From Lota lota (Eukaryota > Chordata > Actinopteri > Gadiformes > Lotidae): a DNA stretch of 64,000 nt. Position 1 is the stretch's first letter, and each line of letters starts with the position of its first letter. The position numbers were made by a program, and so were the translations under genes. The notes under the pieces were generated by a model. The model did not search any database, was not told the origin of the DNA, and saw nothing but the letters and a program-made list of their open reading frames with translations. Below, in pieces: positions 39,891 to 63,959 of the stretch. The stretch lies in the NCBI GenBank assembly GCA_026745465.1, contig JACYXH010000203.1, positions 626,001 through 690,000 of the forward strand, in the 5' to 3' direction.

Positions 39891-40509
39891 ACCGCTCAGA
39901 CCCCCGCCCACCACCACCACCACCACCTTCAGCAGCACCCCTCCTCTGCCACCCCCCACCCCTCCCTCCACCGCCACCACCTACTCCCTCCCATCACCAT
40001 CGCTACTGCACCACCACCCCACTCTCCCACCCCCACTCACTCACTTAGTGGAGATATGAGGGGGACTGAATAGATACTTGCTAATTGGTCTCTCTCACTG
40101 CTTGCTTAAAGATCCATAGACATATCCGTGCCCGTTCTTTCTGTATTTGTCTACTGAAACTAATACACTCTGCGTGCGTGTGGTGTGTGTGTGTGCGTGT
40201 GTTTAGGTGTGTATATGCGTGTGTGTGTGTGAGCACCATAATTGAAGCATCACTTAAGCACTTATCTTTTCGGGAATGTTTGAAATTCATTGGAAGAAGG
40301 TTCTATTCAAGTTGCGATTTACTGCAGTTTAATAGATAACGCAAGACTGAGCGACAAAGCGCACCCAACCCACTTAAACGAATGTATCCTTGAATAAATA
40401 ATAGCCCCAAAAATAATGTATCACATCTTGAATGTATTTTTTTGGGCTCATTCTTGTTTGTGTTGTGTCTGTTTGGTGTCGTAAGATCTGCGTCTCACAT
40501 CCGTGAAAA

Positions 40510-40640
40510 GCAATTTCTGACTTGATGCCGTCTGAAAATGTTAAATGGGATTTTAATCAGACCACATCTCGGTTAATTAAGAAAATTAATTTGACAAACA
40601 TTGCAAAGCTGATATAAAAGCCCCTAACGGCAACATGACC
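40510..40640. promoter_or_regulatory. candidate conserved regulatory element
   Basis: Contains GGGATTTTAATCAGACCACA, CGGTTAATTAAGAAAATTAA and TTGCAAAGCTGATATAAAA, which are homeodomain and Runx (ACCACA) type sites packed together. Confidence 0.3.
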
Positions 40641-42051
40641 GTTTCTGACGACGGCACTCCTTCACGTTGGAGACGGAGAGACGGCCCATCGCTTCACATT
40701 CAATTCATCCACAAAGCACAAAGCTGGAAGTCTAGAGAGAGAGAGAGAGAGAGAGTCTGCTAGCTGCCTCCATCAGAGCTCCAGCCAGTCTCCCAATTCC
40801 CTTCATAAAAATAACGTTGTGACTGCTGACGCACACATGCAATATGAAATATTACCATGAACGGCGGGAATGTACCGTGAGAATGGCGAAAAAAATAAAA
40901 AGCATGGCCAGCTCATGGCTGTGGGCGAGACCGCACCCTTCACAGGGCGAAGCCGGCGTAGGGTGACCGGGACGGAGCGACAAGAGAAGCTTTCATTTCC
41001 CGTCAAAGGAGGAGCAGCAGAAGGAGAGAAGGAGGCTCTACCAGTCATCAGACTCCAGCTAATTGGGCCCCGGTGGGTGACACTACAAGCATTGTAAATA
41101 AAACAAACACGGTAACAATGTCTCTGCTGCCGGATTCCTTTAAGCTTCATCTCAGAGCTTGCTTTTTCTTTTTTTGTGAAACACCCTTCCTAATTACTCT
41201 GGTAAGGGGGCTGTTTTCTTATCTGCTTTGCTTATTATTTTTTTTATTTTTTTTACGCGCGGCGTTTACTTTCCTAATCACAAATGCGTGCGAGCGATGC
41301 CCGGGAGCCCGAAGACCCCGCAGCAGAGGGTAATTAGCTACGCTAGTTAATGGGCTACACGGCTCTCTGGTGGAGCTGGAGGGAAGAGGCTTATCCTGCT
41401 GTGGTTGGTCACCTTTCTGAGTCTCGTGCAGAACACAAGCCCTCTGATAGCCCACCGCGCCCCAATAACTGGCAGTGTTAACTTCTGAGGCTAGGCGGAC
41501 GGCGGATTAAAAGGTAGTGCAAGTAGCCAATCGTCGGCCAGTGCTGGGTTCAATGTTGCCCTAACCAAGGCTGAATAAGAAATCAATCGTTTTGTAGGCC
41601 AGGGAAGTCCCCTTAGTACTATACATACTAATGGTTACTATGTAATATTTGGCCTGCTTTAATGGCCGTATGTTTTGAGTCGTCGTGTGTGTGTGTTCAT
41701 CTGTGCCTTTTGTGTCACCGGGGAGATACTCATTTCAATCAATTACATCTTGCGGGCAGTGGATTTATGTAGTGTCTAACAGACTTTTAGGTTTGTCGCG
41801 GGTTTTGTGTATTGAATGCACAGTAGATCAAAATGTGTGAGCGGCTGATTGTCATATAGTGCACTACCAAGAGGTCTGGGGTTTCTAGAGGCTTCTCTTT
41901 GTTATTCAGCCCCACCAGATCCTGCCTCCATATATATCCATATATATCCCAGAACCTATAGAATGTGTCACAGAGGTGTCCTAATTGTGTCCTTGATGAA
42001 AGGCTATTAATATTGAACACCTCTCGCAGTCACCCGAGTGCCAGCACTGAT

Positions 42052-42208
<157 letters not shown>

Positions 42209-42564
42209 AAAAAGCAGATCTGCTCATATCTCTAATGATACCTGATTCCCTCGAGGTAAGTGGCGAGACTAGCAGTGGCTTCAGCAGATTCATCAAACAA
42301 AATGTGGTGGTCTTCCCTCAGGAGGCGGAGAGTCACATTGTGTTATATCACTGTTAATTAGAATGAAATATGCACTTCTAGTATTCCTAGTATCCTTTTC
42401 TGACACTTGCGCTCATGCTAAGTATAGCTCATTGATGTAATACCCACTGTTTGCAAAACACTTTCTCTCCTCTTTCTCCCAACGCTCCCGTTTGAAGAAT
42501 ATCAATTTGAAATGCAAGGTGTGGGGGAATACGTTTGTACGTTGGCCTTTCGTGATGCGCGTTT

Positions 42565-42888
42565 CATAAAAGAACAGCATCTTCACGATCATAAAAGAAC
42601 AGCATCTTCACGATCATAAAAGAACAGCATCTTCACGATCATAAAAGAACAGCATCTTCACGATCATAAAAGAACAGCATCTTCACGATCATAAAAGAAC
42701 AGCATCTTCACGATCATAAAAGAACAGCATCTTCACGATCATAAAAGAACAGCATCTTCACGATCATAAAAGAACAGCATCTTCACGATCATAAAAGAAC
42801 AGCATCTTCACGATCATAAAAGAACAGCATCTTCACGATCATAAAAGAACAGCATCTTCACGATCATAAAAGAACAGCATCTTCACGA
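42565..42888. repeat. 25-bp minisatellite, 13 identical copies
   Basis: A 25-bp unit starting CATAAAAGAACAGCATCTTC is repeated 13 times with no substitution visible; the last copy lacks its final base. The unit length is not a multiple of three and there is no long ORF, so it is non-coding. Perfect homogeneity implies recent expansion or active turnover. Confidence 0.97.
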
Positions 42889-44286
42889 GAGCGAAGACTG
42901 TTCAGCGCAGGACCGAAGCTCGTGTGACGTGAGCTGTGGCTGAGGCCAAGGATGCCGGGAGGGCCGAGGCGACATTGTTTCAGGGGGCTGGCAGCATGTC
43001 CTCTGGCCCGTGTCAGAACCGGGGGACCTCTGAACCGGGGGGCAGCGTCTGTCAGGCCTGCACCTGTAACACCCAGACTCGCCCCCCCCCCCCCCCCCCC
43101 CCAACGCGGCGCTCACACATACTCTGCATTTCATCAGCGGCCCAACGCTCCAGAGACGGGCTTTGATCCCTGCTGTTGCCTTTATTGTAATGCTCTCCGA
43201 ATATTATTAAAGCGGAATCAGTTTATTGTATTAATGCAGCGTTCTCCTTGGGGAGATGCTGTTAAAGGCCAATGATTTCATTGAAGCTCTTAAAGGCCAT
43301 CGTCTATTCTTGATGCTCTAAAGAATTATGGCTTTTGCCATGTCTTCACACTAGTAGGTAGTGTGGCCCATTGAATGAATTATGAGTAAACTAGGGGTTC
43401 CCGAGAATAGCCGCCATTAGTGGTCATTTCCCTCTTTATCCTCCCCCAACCTTTTTTCTGTCACAGCCTCCACTGGGGAGCCCACCATCTATCATGGTTA
43501 GCTCGCTAAGTGGCTGATGTGTTAACCAACCCTGGTCAGGGCACATCTACAGTCACTACAACGGGAGGAGAAGGAAAATAAACTAAGGCAACATAGTCCT
43601 TAAAAGAGCACCCATTGCGGACCGCCCCTCTAAACAGACGTGGGCAGAGCACATCTGTAAATGTGCAAAATAAAACGATTTGCCGCACCACTTCGATCTG
43701 GTTAGCACTGAGGTGAAGCCAGAAAACAGTTCCTCTTTATGGTTGGCAGGGGCCACCCTCTCCTAAGACGCATTCAGTCTTTACTCGGAGCCGGTTTGGA
43801 CTTGTGAGTGTAACCGTTATGCTCAATGACCTGCTTCATAGCGGACTACCCCCCCCCCCCCCCCCCGTCCCCGTCCCCCCCGTCCCCGTCCCCGCATCAA
43901 CATGACTCAACGATGAGTGCTGCCTCGGTTACGTTGGCCTGCTTTGAATAATCACAGCAGCCCCGGATTCAAAGTCAGAATACCTTGACGGCGCGGCTCT
44001 TGTAACAATTACTAAAGGGGCGGCAGGCTGAGGAGACGGGCTTATTCAGATCAGGCTGCTCTCCATGCTTACGCATCCGCTTCAGGGGGGAAAAAGGCAG
44101 GACTGCCATGCGAATGAGAGGCTGTTGTCGTGTCTTCTGCTCTCTGCTGCTCTGACGCCAGAGCTGGTGGGGCTGAACATCAGAGGGGAGGCTGCTGAAA
44201 AGAGCAGGTTGTAAGGGCCCCTCGCGCTCAGCCTGCCCGCGGTGCTGCCTGAAGGACTACCATGGAAACAAGGAGTGTGACAGGCT

Positions 44287-44288
<2 letters not shown>
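42889..44288. other. intergenic, unique sequence with C-runs
   Basis: C-runs at 43081-43102 and 43851-43866 (the latter followed by CCCCGT units). A candidate regulatory segment is at 43170-43350. No gene was seen. Confidence 0.6.
43170..43350. promoter_or_regulatory. candidate conserved regulatory element
   Basis: Unique AT-rich sequence with TTTATTGTAATGC, ATATTATTAAAG, GTTTATTGTATTAATG and two TTAAAGGCCA units (43262 and 43290). It is one of the most enhancer-like unique stretches here. Confidence 0.32.
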
Positions 44289-44335
<47 letters not shown>

Positions 44336-44451
44336 GCACCACAGCTGCAGGCTCTTCCGCCTTGACAGGCTGATGAAGGCATCACTGCCACACCATGCAC
44401 AACAACAACAACAACAACAACAGTGTACAGGAGGAGGAGGAGGAGGAGGAG
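44289..44451. repeat. 46-bp G-run, CAA array and GGA array
   Basis: The longest pure G-run of the window (44289-44334) is followed by (CAA)n at 44399-44421 and (GGA)n at 44430-44450. Confidence 0.96.
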
Positions 44452-44883
44452 AGAATTGTGATGGGCCAGTGTTAACTGCTGTGTGGCACAAATGTTCATT
44501 AGTGAGCTCGTACAACGCCCAGGGATTCTCTAGTATGCGTTCAGGGACCACATTGCACGGTGTGTAACTTTCCCAGGAGGAAAGCAATTTAGAAATAATT
44601 TCTTTCATACGATTTCATCGAGAGTCGTGGAGATCGGTATAACCCTGTCAATGTCTCCTCTTTGACTCAGCGACGCTAAACGCTGGCACAGAGGGAGTGT
44701 CCGAGTCAACGACCCCCCGGGCCACTTACGTGACAGCCTGGCACGGGTAACCCTGTATTCCCATGTGACCTGCGCTAGTCGCTGGCAGCGCTGGACTGAA
44801 TAACATGTCAACCGGCGACGACACCACCTGAATCCCCCTTATGTGAACCCCTGAATCTGCACCTTCAAACCTCCCCACCGTCT

Positions 44884-45373
44884 TTAAAGGTGCAGTGTGT
44901 AGAATTTAGTGTCATCTAATGGAACGGACTTGGCTAAAATGGATTAGACTACTCATAAGTATCTTTTAATCAGTGTATAATCCAATGAACAGAAGAATCG
45001 TTGTGTTTTTGTTAGCTGAGAATGAGCCCTTTATATCTACATAAGGAGCAGGTTATGTTCCACGGAGTCCGCCATGTTGCACCACCATGTTTCTACAGTA
45101 GCCCAGAGCGGACAAACGGCTCTAGAGAGGACACGTTTTTTTTTTAAATCATAATCGCTACCCTACTTGTTAGCTATGACCTAAGGTTTACAGGCTAAAT
45201 AGCTAAACACAAATGATAAACCTCATCACTTGCATACGATAACGTCAGACAAGCCACCGTAGCTTCTCCCACGTCGTTGGACAAGGAGAGGTAAGGGGAT
45301 GTGGGGAGTATTCGGTTGGCAATTTGAAACCTCACCCCTAGAGGTCACTAAACCCCACACACTGCACCTTTAA
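44884..45373. mobile_element. non-autonomous DNA transposon (MITE) flanked by TTAA
   Basis: The element begins TTAA-AGGTGCAGTGTG and ends CACACTGCACCT-TTAA, giving inverted termini of about 14 perfect bases that extend imperfectly to about 36 (TTTAGTG-x-C-x-TCTA is shared by both ends). TTAA at both edges suggests a piggyBac-type target site. It has no coding capacity. The interior (an ATATCTACATA-type segment, a CGGAGTCCGCCATGTTG segment) resembles a repeat I recall as abundant in percomorph fish genomes. The superfamily assignment is inferred from the TTAA only. Confidence 0.8.
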
Positions 45374-45687
45374 GCAAATAAGGGGAACGAGAGGATTGGT
45401 GTTCTTAATCGAGCCGTTGTCTAATATCCATGGCTCTGTGCATATTTCTGCGAGGACCTGAGCGGTTCTTTTGTGATGAACCAGGCATTGTTTTGAGTAT
45501 TTGTGTTTGGTCATCAAAATAGCACACACGCGTCTCTCGACCTTCCATTTTAGGGGGGGTTGCATTTTGTTTTTGGCAAGTTGGACTGTTTGCATTCCTG
45601 ATCGATTTTAACTACACTGGTATCGCTGCTTAATTGGCTTCTTTTCTCAGGGACACTCTTGGTGTTGTTTTGTAACTCCCCCCTTCA

Positions 45688-46030
<343 letters not shown>

Positions 46031-46099
46031 TTTAGCTCGTCAGAAGCTGGGGGTCACCTCCACACCCCCTCCCTTTGAAACAGACCCCTGGTGGCAGCT

Positions 46100-46520
46100 C
46101 CTGCGAGAGCCCGCTGATGTCTCCATCAGCTTGTCAAAAAAGCGCCCGGGGCTCCGGCGAGTCCCTCTGAGCCAATCAAAGCCTTCACAGAGCCCCGGCG
46201 GATGCTCTTTACCCAGGGTGCCTCCGCGGGGGCGGGGCGGCTGGCTGGGTGCTCACCGCGCCAATCAGTTCCACTCCTGGACTCCTGACGGCTGGGTGCA
46301 GCTCCTGGCCCCGGCTCAGACTTCACTTTCACCGAGTTTGTTTCCGTGGAAGGAGAAAGGCGGCGCTTGTGGAAGAGGTGTAAAAGTTGAACGTCGCGCT
46401 GGAACTTTTCCGTCGAGGACTCCAATGGTCCCGTGTTATACGGGCGCGGCAAAGCTCTCCGCATCTACTGCGCTCTTCTCCGCGTGTGGATCAACCACAT
46501 TTACGGCTCTCCATAGTAAT
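46100..46520 (+). promoter_or_regulatory. CpG-rich promoter-like patch with two CCAAT boxes and a GC box
   Basis: This GC- and CpG-rich block contains CCAAT at 46172-46176 and 46261-46265, both on the plus strand, and a GC box (GGGGGCGGGGCGG) at 46228-46240 between them. Spacing and orientation look like a TATA-less promoter reading toward mctp2 from its 3' side. No coding exon was recognised after it, so a non-coding transcript or an enhancer is as likely. It could also be simply a CpG-rich element. Confidence 0.4.
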
Positions 46521-46854
46521 AAGAAAGATAATTGTATGGGGCGTAGCATTTATTAAGTCATTAATAAGCAGTGTCCTGTATTATTCTATATTGTTGGCTT
46601 CTGCAATGCATTTACTGCACAAAGCAAACCACTGGGGTGAAAGCTCTGCTTGCTGCGTTATATACGTCCTGACCCAGAGTTAATATGAAGGCATAAATGA
46701 ATCCAGATACTGGGCCTCCTTCTACATGCACGACCCATTGTGGAGAGAAACAGGCAAACATGTGGGTACCTCTGTGTGTGTGGGTGTGTGAGCAACCATT
46801 AGATAGGGGAGGCGATTTTAATGGAAATGTAAAGCACTAAGTGCCGAGGATGGA

Positions 46855-46965
<111 letters not shown>

Positions 46966-47764
46966 CTCCAAGAGATGAGCTGTTTTTCTCTCATCTGGAC
47001 GCTGTTATTGTGAAAAGGCAACAAAGCCCTGCATTATAGCAGCAGCGCAGCTTTGATGTTAGCTCGGTGGCCAAGGCGCGCCGGTGCGCGCTGTGGTCCG
47101 ATGTGTTGTGTAATCAGATGCGTTCCCGGTGTACTGCAGGGAAGAAGTGCAGTAATCCATCGGGACGCGACGCCGTTATGGAGAGAATAATAAAAGCACA
47201 CACACACATGGCCAAGACAACAACTCACGGTGGAGAACGTGTTTCATTCAGTTTGCTATCAGGCTGTTATTTCCTTCGTCAGTTTGAACATGATTATCAG
47301 ACATGTATATATATAAAAATATACACACACCCAACTTTAAATATGCTATTCTGCAAATGTACAGCTTGACTCAAACCATGTGTATTATACCATAGTGCAG
47401 GATTAACTGCAAATAATTTCATTTCGTCAAGAAAGTGTTCTATAAACATAAAAATGCTTTGATAATAAAAGTCTGACAGTCTAAAAATCTTTTATATGTT
47501 GAGTTTCTGAAAATATATATATTTAAAGCACAATGTCACTTCATTTGTCCTTTTCGTTTAGGAAAATATACATTCGTACAAAAACATTTTACCATAATGC
47601 CAATGTACATTATTAGATAAATCTTCATTTGATAGTTTTTGAATGAGCCCATGCTGAAGCAATACATATCACAGAGGAGCGAAAGAAAATCATGCCTGCA
47701 TTATTATTATTATTATTATTGTTATTGTAGTAACCATGGCTGCGGACTGCGGCTAGCACGCAGC

Positions 47765-47796
47765 TAGGCGCTACAGATATGAATCTGTAGCGCCTA
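47765..47796. repeat. perfect 14-bp inverted repeat with 4-nt loop
   Basis: The left arm (TAGGCGCTACAGAT, 47765-47778) and right arm (47783-47796) are exactly reverse complementary around an ATGA loop. It lies about 270 bp past the mctp2 stop, within the presumed 3' UTR, where it would form a stable RNA stem-loop. Confidence 0.9.
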
Positions 47797-47980
47797 TAGG
47801 GGTGGGGGGGGGGGGGGGTGGGGGGGGGGTGGAGGCGACACATAAACCAGAGAGAGTCGCCGTCCGCACACCAACCGCAGGGGGTTCGGAGAGAAACGGG
47901 TGATGTGAAAGGGAAGGGTTGCACCGGTGGGGGGAGGGGGGCAGCGAGAACGCGTTGGCGTGGCTGACAGCCGGCGACCG

Positions 47981-48011
<31 letters not shown>

Positions 48012-48064
48012 TCCTATGCCGCACCGGGGCGTAGCGGTGGTGCGCGCGGCTCCTCAGCCCGCGC

Positions 48065-59649
<11,585 letters not shown>

Positions 59650-60839
59650 CTGAGGAGACACGCTTCATCATTAGAGCCACGGCTCCCATCTCTCTGCCGC
59701 TCTCTCTCCCCGCTCAGTGTGGTCTTCTGAGTGCTCTGCCCACACCCCAAATAAAGACTCAACAAATGCACAGGACGAGCGCAAAGTCACCGAGTTCAGA
59801 AAGAAAGCACAAGGGACACTTTTTTTAATACCTGTAACTCCCATGTACGAACACGGACGGCAGTGAGTGCAGGTGTGGTGGTGCGGCCGGGGATAAAGTG
59901 TGTGCGTGCGAGTGTGTGCAGGCAGCGTTGGTGCGTTGTGTGTGCCCTCTTAGGAGGGAAAGAGACGGGGCATGTGAACGCACACAGGGAGCGAGCGCTC
60001 ATTACACCTCCGAGGTCCACGCCGAGCGGGGAGAGGCCGGACCCCGGTTTAAAATAAGATGGATCACGCTGAATGGCTAATCCCTCATAGTTCTGTAGGA
60101 GGAAGAAGACAGTGTGGCTCCGTGCGCTTCACAGCGGACCGCTAATTGGACGGGCGCATTTAAAGGCGTTTAGTGACAGCGTAATGAGTCTCCCGCCCCC
60201 AAGACACTCAGGCATGTGTGAGGCGGATGGCACCGCTAAGTTGACAGGGGATGAAATAAAAAGCGGTTGTAATGATCTAGCCAGTACCCTAGCTGCATAC
60301 GGGGGTCCACCCAGCATTCATAGCAGAGGAGGGGCTCCTCATCCACACGCACTGCGCTCTGTCGCTCTATATGCGCTGTGAATTAACATCCTATGCTGGG
60401 GGGGGGGGGGGGGGGGGGGGGGGTCCAGTTATGTTTGTGCAATTTCTTGTTTTTTTTTTAATCACTTTTTCAGCGTGTGTTTCCAGCTTGTTTAAACACG
60501 GGGGGGGGCAGGGCTTGGGAAGGGTTGAGGTGGGGGGGGGTTAGAGTCAGGCCTGGACGCATGAGGACCGGGGATCGGGGTGCGGGGGGGGGGGGGGGGG
60601 ATCCATGCCTCAAGGCCTCACTAGTGGCCTTGGTAAACAGCAGCCTGCTCCTGTCATTGCAGAGGTCGTCCACACTGCTCTGGATGGGGGGGGGGGGGGG
60701 GGGGGGGTCCTACCTACTGTCGACCTCGGGGTGAATACCCCCCCCGCTCCACCCACAGCCCCCACCTGGCGGCGGGTGGAGCGCTTGAGATCCAGACGCG
60801 TCAAAATACACCACCAAACAGAACAACAGGCGCTTGGCG

Positions 60840-61110
60840 CGACGCGGAGGAACAAGATGGCGGCCTTCACGTAGCCCCTCATTTGCATGTCACAGCTGTG
60901 ACGGTAGTGGCGCCGGGCGCCGCGCGCAAAACAGAGCAGGGAGGAAAAAGGAGCGCCGGGTAAACAATGAATATGCATGAAGCGCGGGGGCTAGCCGCGG
61001 CGCCTAGCCCCCGCGGCGCCGCTACGCCCGGGTTATGAATAACCTACGTCACGTGTTGCCACCTCGCTCCCGTGAGGCCGCGCTACAGCGACGCTCTTTT
61101 CACCCCCAGA
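60840..61110. promoter_or_regulatory. CpG-rich intragenic patch with YY1, CRE and E-box motifs
   Basis: CpG dinucleotides cluster here inside an mctp2 intron. Visible motifs are CAAGATGGCGGC (YY1-type, plus strand, 60851-60862), TACGTCA overlapping CACGTG (about 61043-61053), and an inverted repeat of GC-rich arms (60983-61015). YY1 motifs of this form often sit just after transcription starts. It may be an internal mctp2 promoter, an antisense promoter or an enhancer. Confidence 0.4.
60983..61015. repeat. 12-bp GC-rich inverted repeat
   Basis: The arms CGCGGGGGCTAG (60983-60994) and CTAGCCCCCGCG (61004-61015) are exactly complementary across a 9-nt CpG-rich loop. It lies in the centre of the intronic CpG-rich patch. 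Confidence 0.85.
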
Positions 61111-61366
61111 GGGATTCAGCTGGCAGACAGGTAGCCTGTCATACCCAGAGTGTTCTCGTAGGGAGGGGGACGGAGGTGGGGGGGGGGGGGGGGGGGGGGG
61201 GGAGGAGAGAGAGGGAGGGAGGAGAGAGAGCTGTGGGGGAGAAGCTGCCTTGAAAGTGACACGCGCCCAGCAGGAACGTTGAACCTCTTTGCCCTCGCAG
61301 CAAAAGCTGCTACATTAACCACTAAAGTCTAATTGCTTGGTCTCTGTCTTCCATGTGCAAGTCAAC

Positions 61367-61475
<109 letters not shown>

Positions 61476-61479
61476 AATT

Positions 61480-62110
61480 TCCTTCCCAGGGTGCTGGCGG
61501 TGGAGAGAATCTGTCACAGGTATTCATAATCGCCCACTAATGCAAATTTCTGCTGGGCGCGTTCTGGCTCAGTGGACAAGATAAAAGCCCAGAGAAATGC
61601 AATGCCTCGTGTCGAAACTGAGCGCCTAAATGAGGGAATAAACCAAAACTGTCAAAAAAGATCTCTGCAATTCCTGCCGCATGTTGTCAGGCCTGTGTGT
61701 GTGTGTGTGTGTGTGTGTTTTTTCTTTCTTCCTTTTCAACAGTAATGAAAACGTTAGTTGGTGGGAGGGAGGATTGGGGGAACATCTGGAAAAAATGGGA
61801 TTCCTTCACCCAGGTGTGAAGGAATGAGGGAGTGAGAACACAGCCATCAGATAGCCGCTAGTAATGAGCAGAGACAGTCTCTCTCTCTCTCTCTCTCCCT
61901 CCCTCCCTCTCTCTCTCTCTCCCTCCCTCCCTCCCTCCCTGCCTCCTCCTCCTCCCCTCCAGTGGAAGTCAGACAGGACTAATTCCCCTCTAAGTGCTTT
62001 ATGTTTTATTAGCGCGCCACTGATTGATTAAAGGACAAGCTGGACAAAGTGCAACCTGTCATGCTTAAAAGTAAATTTATATAGAAAATAATTCTGCGTT
62101 TTAATTGCCT
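61480..62110. promoter_or_regulatory. candidate intronic regulatory region
   Basis: Two unique islands: one with ATGCAAAT (octamer, about 61540) and GATAA, and one with TTTTATTAG and TGATTGATTAAAGG (Pbx-Hox type, 62021-62034). They are separated by TG and CT arrays. Confidence 0.3.
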
Positions 62111-62848
62111 CCCTTTCCTAGTCTAGGTTACAGGTTCCGTCTTGAGTGTTTTTTTTCACCTGCAACAAATTAAACATGACAAGAAAAGAAAAAAGAGAGA
62201 AAAACGTACACCCCCTAAACACTACAATGCTAATATGTTTCATGGGTGGTAAAACAGTCATTTATTTAAGCAAATGGACGTGAAGCGACAAACAGAGAAA
62301 GCGGGGGACCTAATAATTAACGATCCACCTGGGCCTTTAGGTTTCCACGCGGCAGAATTGGATAATGAACGACTCCTAATTGAACAAGTGTGCGTGTGTA
62401 TGGTGGGGAGGAGGAAGGAGGAGGAAGACTCTGTGGCCAACACCACTTAGCCGGGACGACGGAGGTGAGGGCCAAATGAAGAAATACAAGTACGACGACG
62501 CAAACAAAACAAACCAACGGATGGATACAACTGTTAAGGGCGCATGGTGAAGAGGCTGATGGAGTTCCCCTTAGCCACCAGTGGGTGCCAAGAGAAGCGG
62601 GGTGGGGGTGGGGGGGTGGGGTGGGGGTCTGCCAAGCGGGGTTAAGAACAACCTGACACATTTGTTTTATGGCACCATTAATATGATTGGCCTAAATGCA
62701 GCGGGCCATGCCTCCTCATGCAGATCCCCTGGCCGGCTGGATCCGCACCTCATAATAAAGCACTCAGACATTAAGTGTGGATAATAGAACTTAAGGCTGA
62801 GCCAGCATGGTGGCTAGCAGCACCCACACGCTCCCCTGGGTGGGGGAG

Positions 62849-62994
62849 GGAGAGAGACAGAGACAGAGACAGAGAGAGAGAGAAAGAGAGACAGAGACAG
62901 AGCGAGAGAGAGAGAGAAAGAGAGACAGAGACAGAGACAGAGAGAGAGAGAGAAAGAGAGACAGAGCGAGAGAGAGAGAGAAAGAGACAGAGAC

Positions 62995-63025
<31 letters not shown>

Positions 63026-63182
63026 CAGAGACAGAGCGAGAGAGAGAGAAAGAGAGACAGAGACAGAGAGAGAGAGAGAAAGAGAGACAGAGACAGAGCG
63101 AGAGAGAGAGAAAGAGAGACAGAGACAGAGACAGAGAGAGAGAGAGAAAGAGAGACAGAGCGAGAGAGAGAGAGAAAGAGAC

Positions 63183-63213
<31 letters not shown>

Positions 63214-63310
63214 AAGAGCAAGAGCAAGAGCAGAGCGCGAGAGAAGAAAGAGAAGAGAGAGAGCGCAAGAAAGAGAAAGAGAGAGTGAGAAAAAGAAAGA
63301 GAAAGAGAAA
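62849..63310. repeat. GA-rich higher-order array
   Basis: GAGA is mixed with GACAGA, GAAAGA and GAGCGA subunits. A block of about 100 bp near 62,925 recurs near 63,112 with the same order of subunits, so the array has internal long-period duplication. Confidence 0.92.
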
Positions 63311-63828
63311 GAGTGAGAACGAGTACGCAGCAGGAACAAAAGGACAAAGACACCCTCACACAGAGTTTCTTCTATTGGAGGGTAACTTGATTAAGAGACG
63401 GGTTGGCCCAGTCTTGCAGAGCTAAAGTACAGCGAGAGTAAGGCTACACACCCTGGAGGATGCCAAGTGCTCCGGTGTCCACGGCGACAGACCAGGGGAC
63501 AGTAGATACACACAGTACTCTGGCTCCAGCAGCTCTTTTCTAGCTACAGCCGGTAGCCATCAAACGACGCCAACAACAGCCTTTATCAAAACAGTTTTCC
63601 AACACTTGGACTTCATGTCTATGTGTTAATTTAACATATTTACACTACACACCCCGACAGGATCATTATATGTTCCGTATCGTCTCTCGTCGCGGTTGTA
63701 CGCCCAAGCAGAGCGAGGGGAGTGCAGCTGTGAGGGTCAGTCAGGAGGGCTGTGGATGGATGCCAGATTACACCAACATACTCCCAGTTTACCAAGGATG
63801 ACTTTAACCACAGGCTGGTGTGTGCGCG

Positions 63829-63836
63829 TCTATATG

Positions 63837-63867
<31 letters not shown>

Positions 63868-63925
63868 TGGTGCGCTTTTCTGTGTGTGTGTGTGCGCGCT
63901 TTTCTGTGTGTTGGTGCTTGTGTGC

Positions 63926-63959
<34 letters not shown>

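Noticed and set aside
62771..63425. ORFs of up to 216 codons rich in Arg-Glu or Ser-Leu
   Set aside because: They come entirely from the GA/CT array, and the same array gives open frames on both strands.
63420..63560. Possible upstream mctp2 exon on the minus strand
   Set aside because: The translation does not match the expected MCTP segment before the first membrane helix, and no acceptor/donor pair in the right phase was seen.
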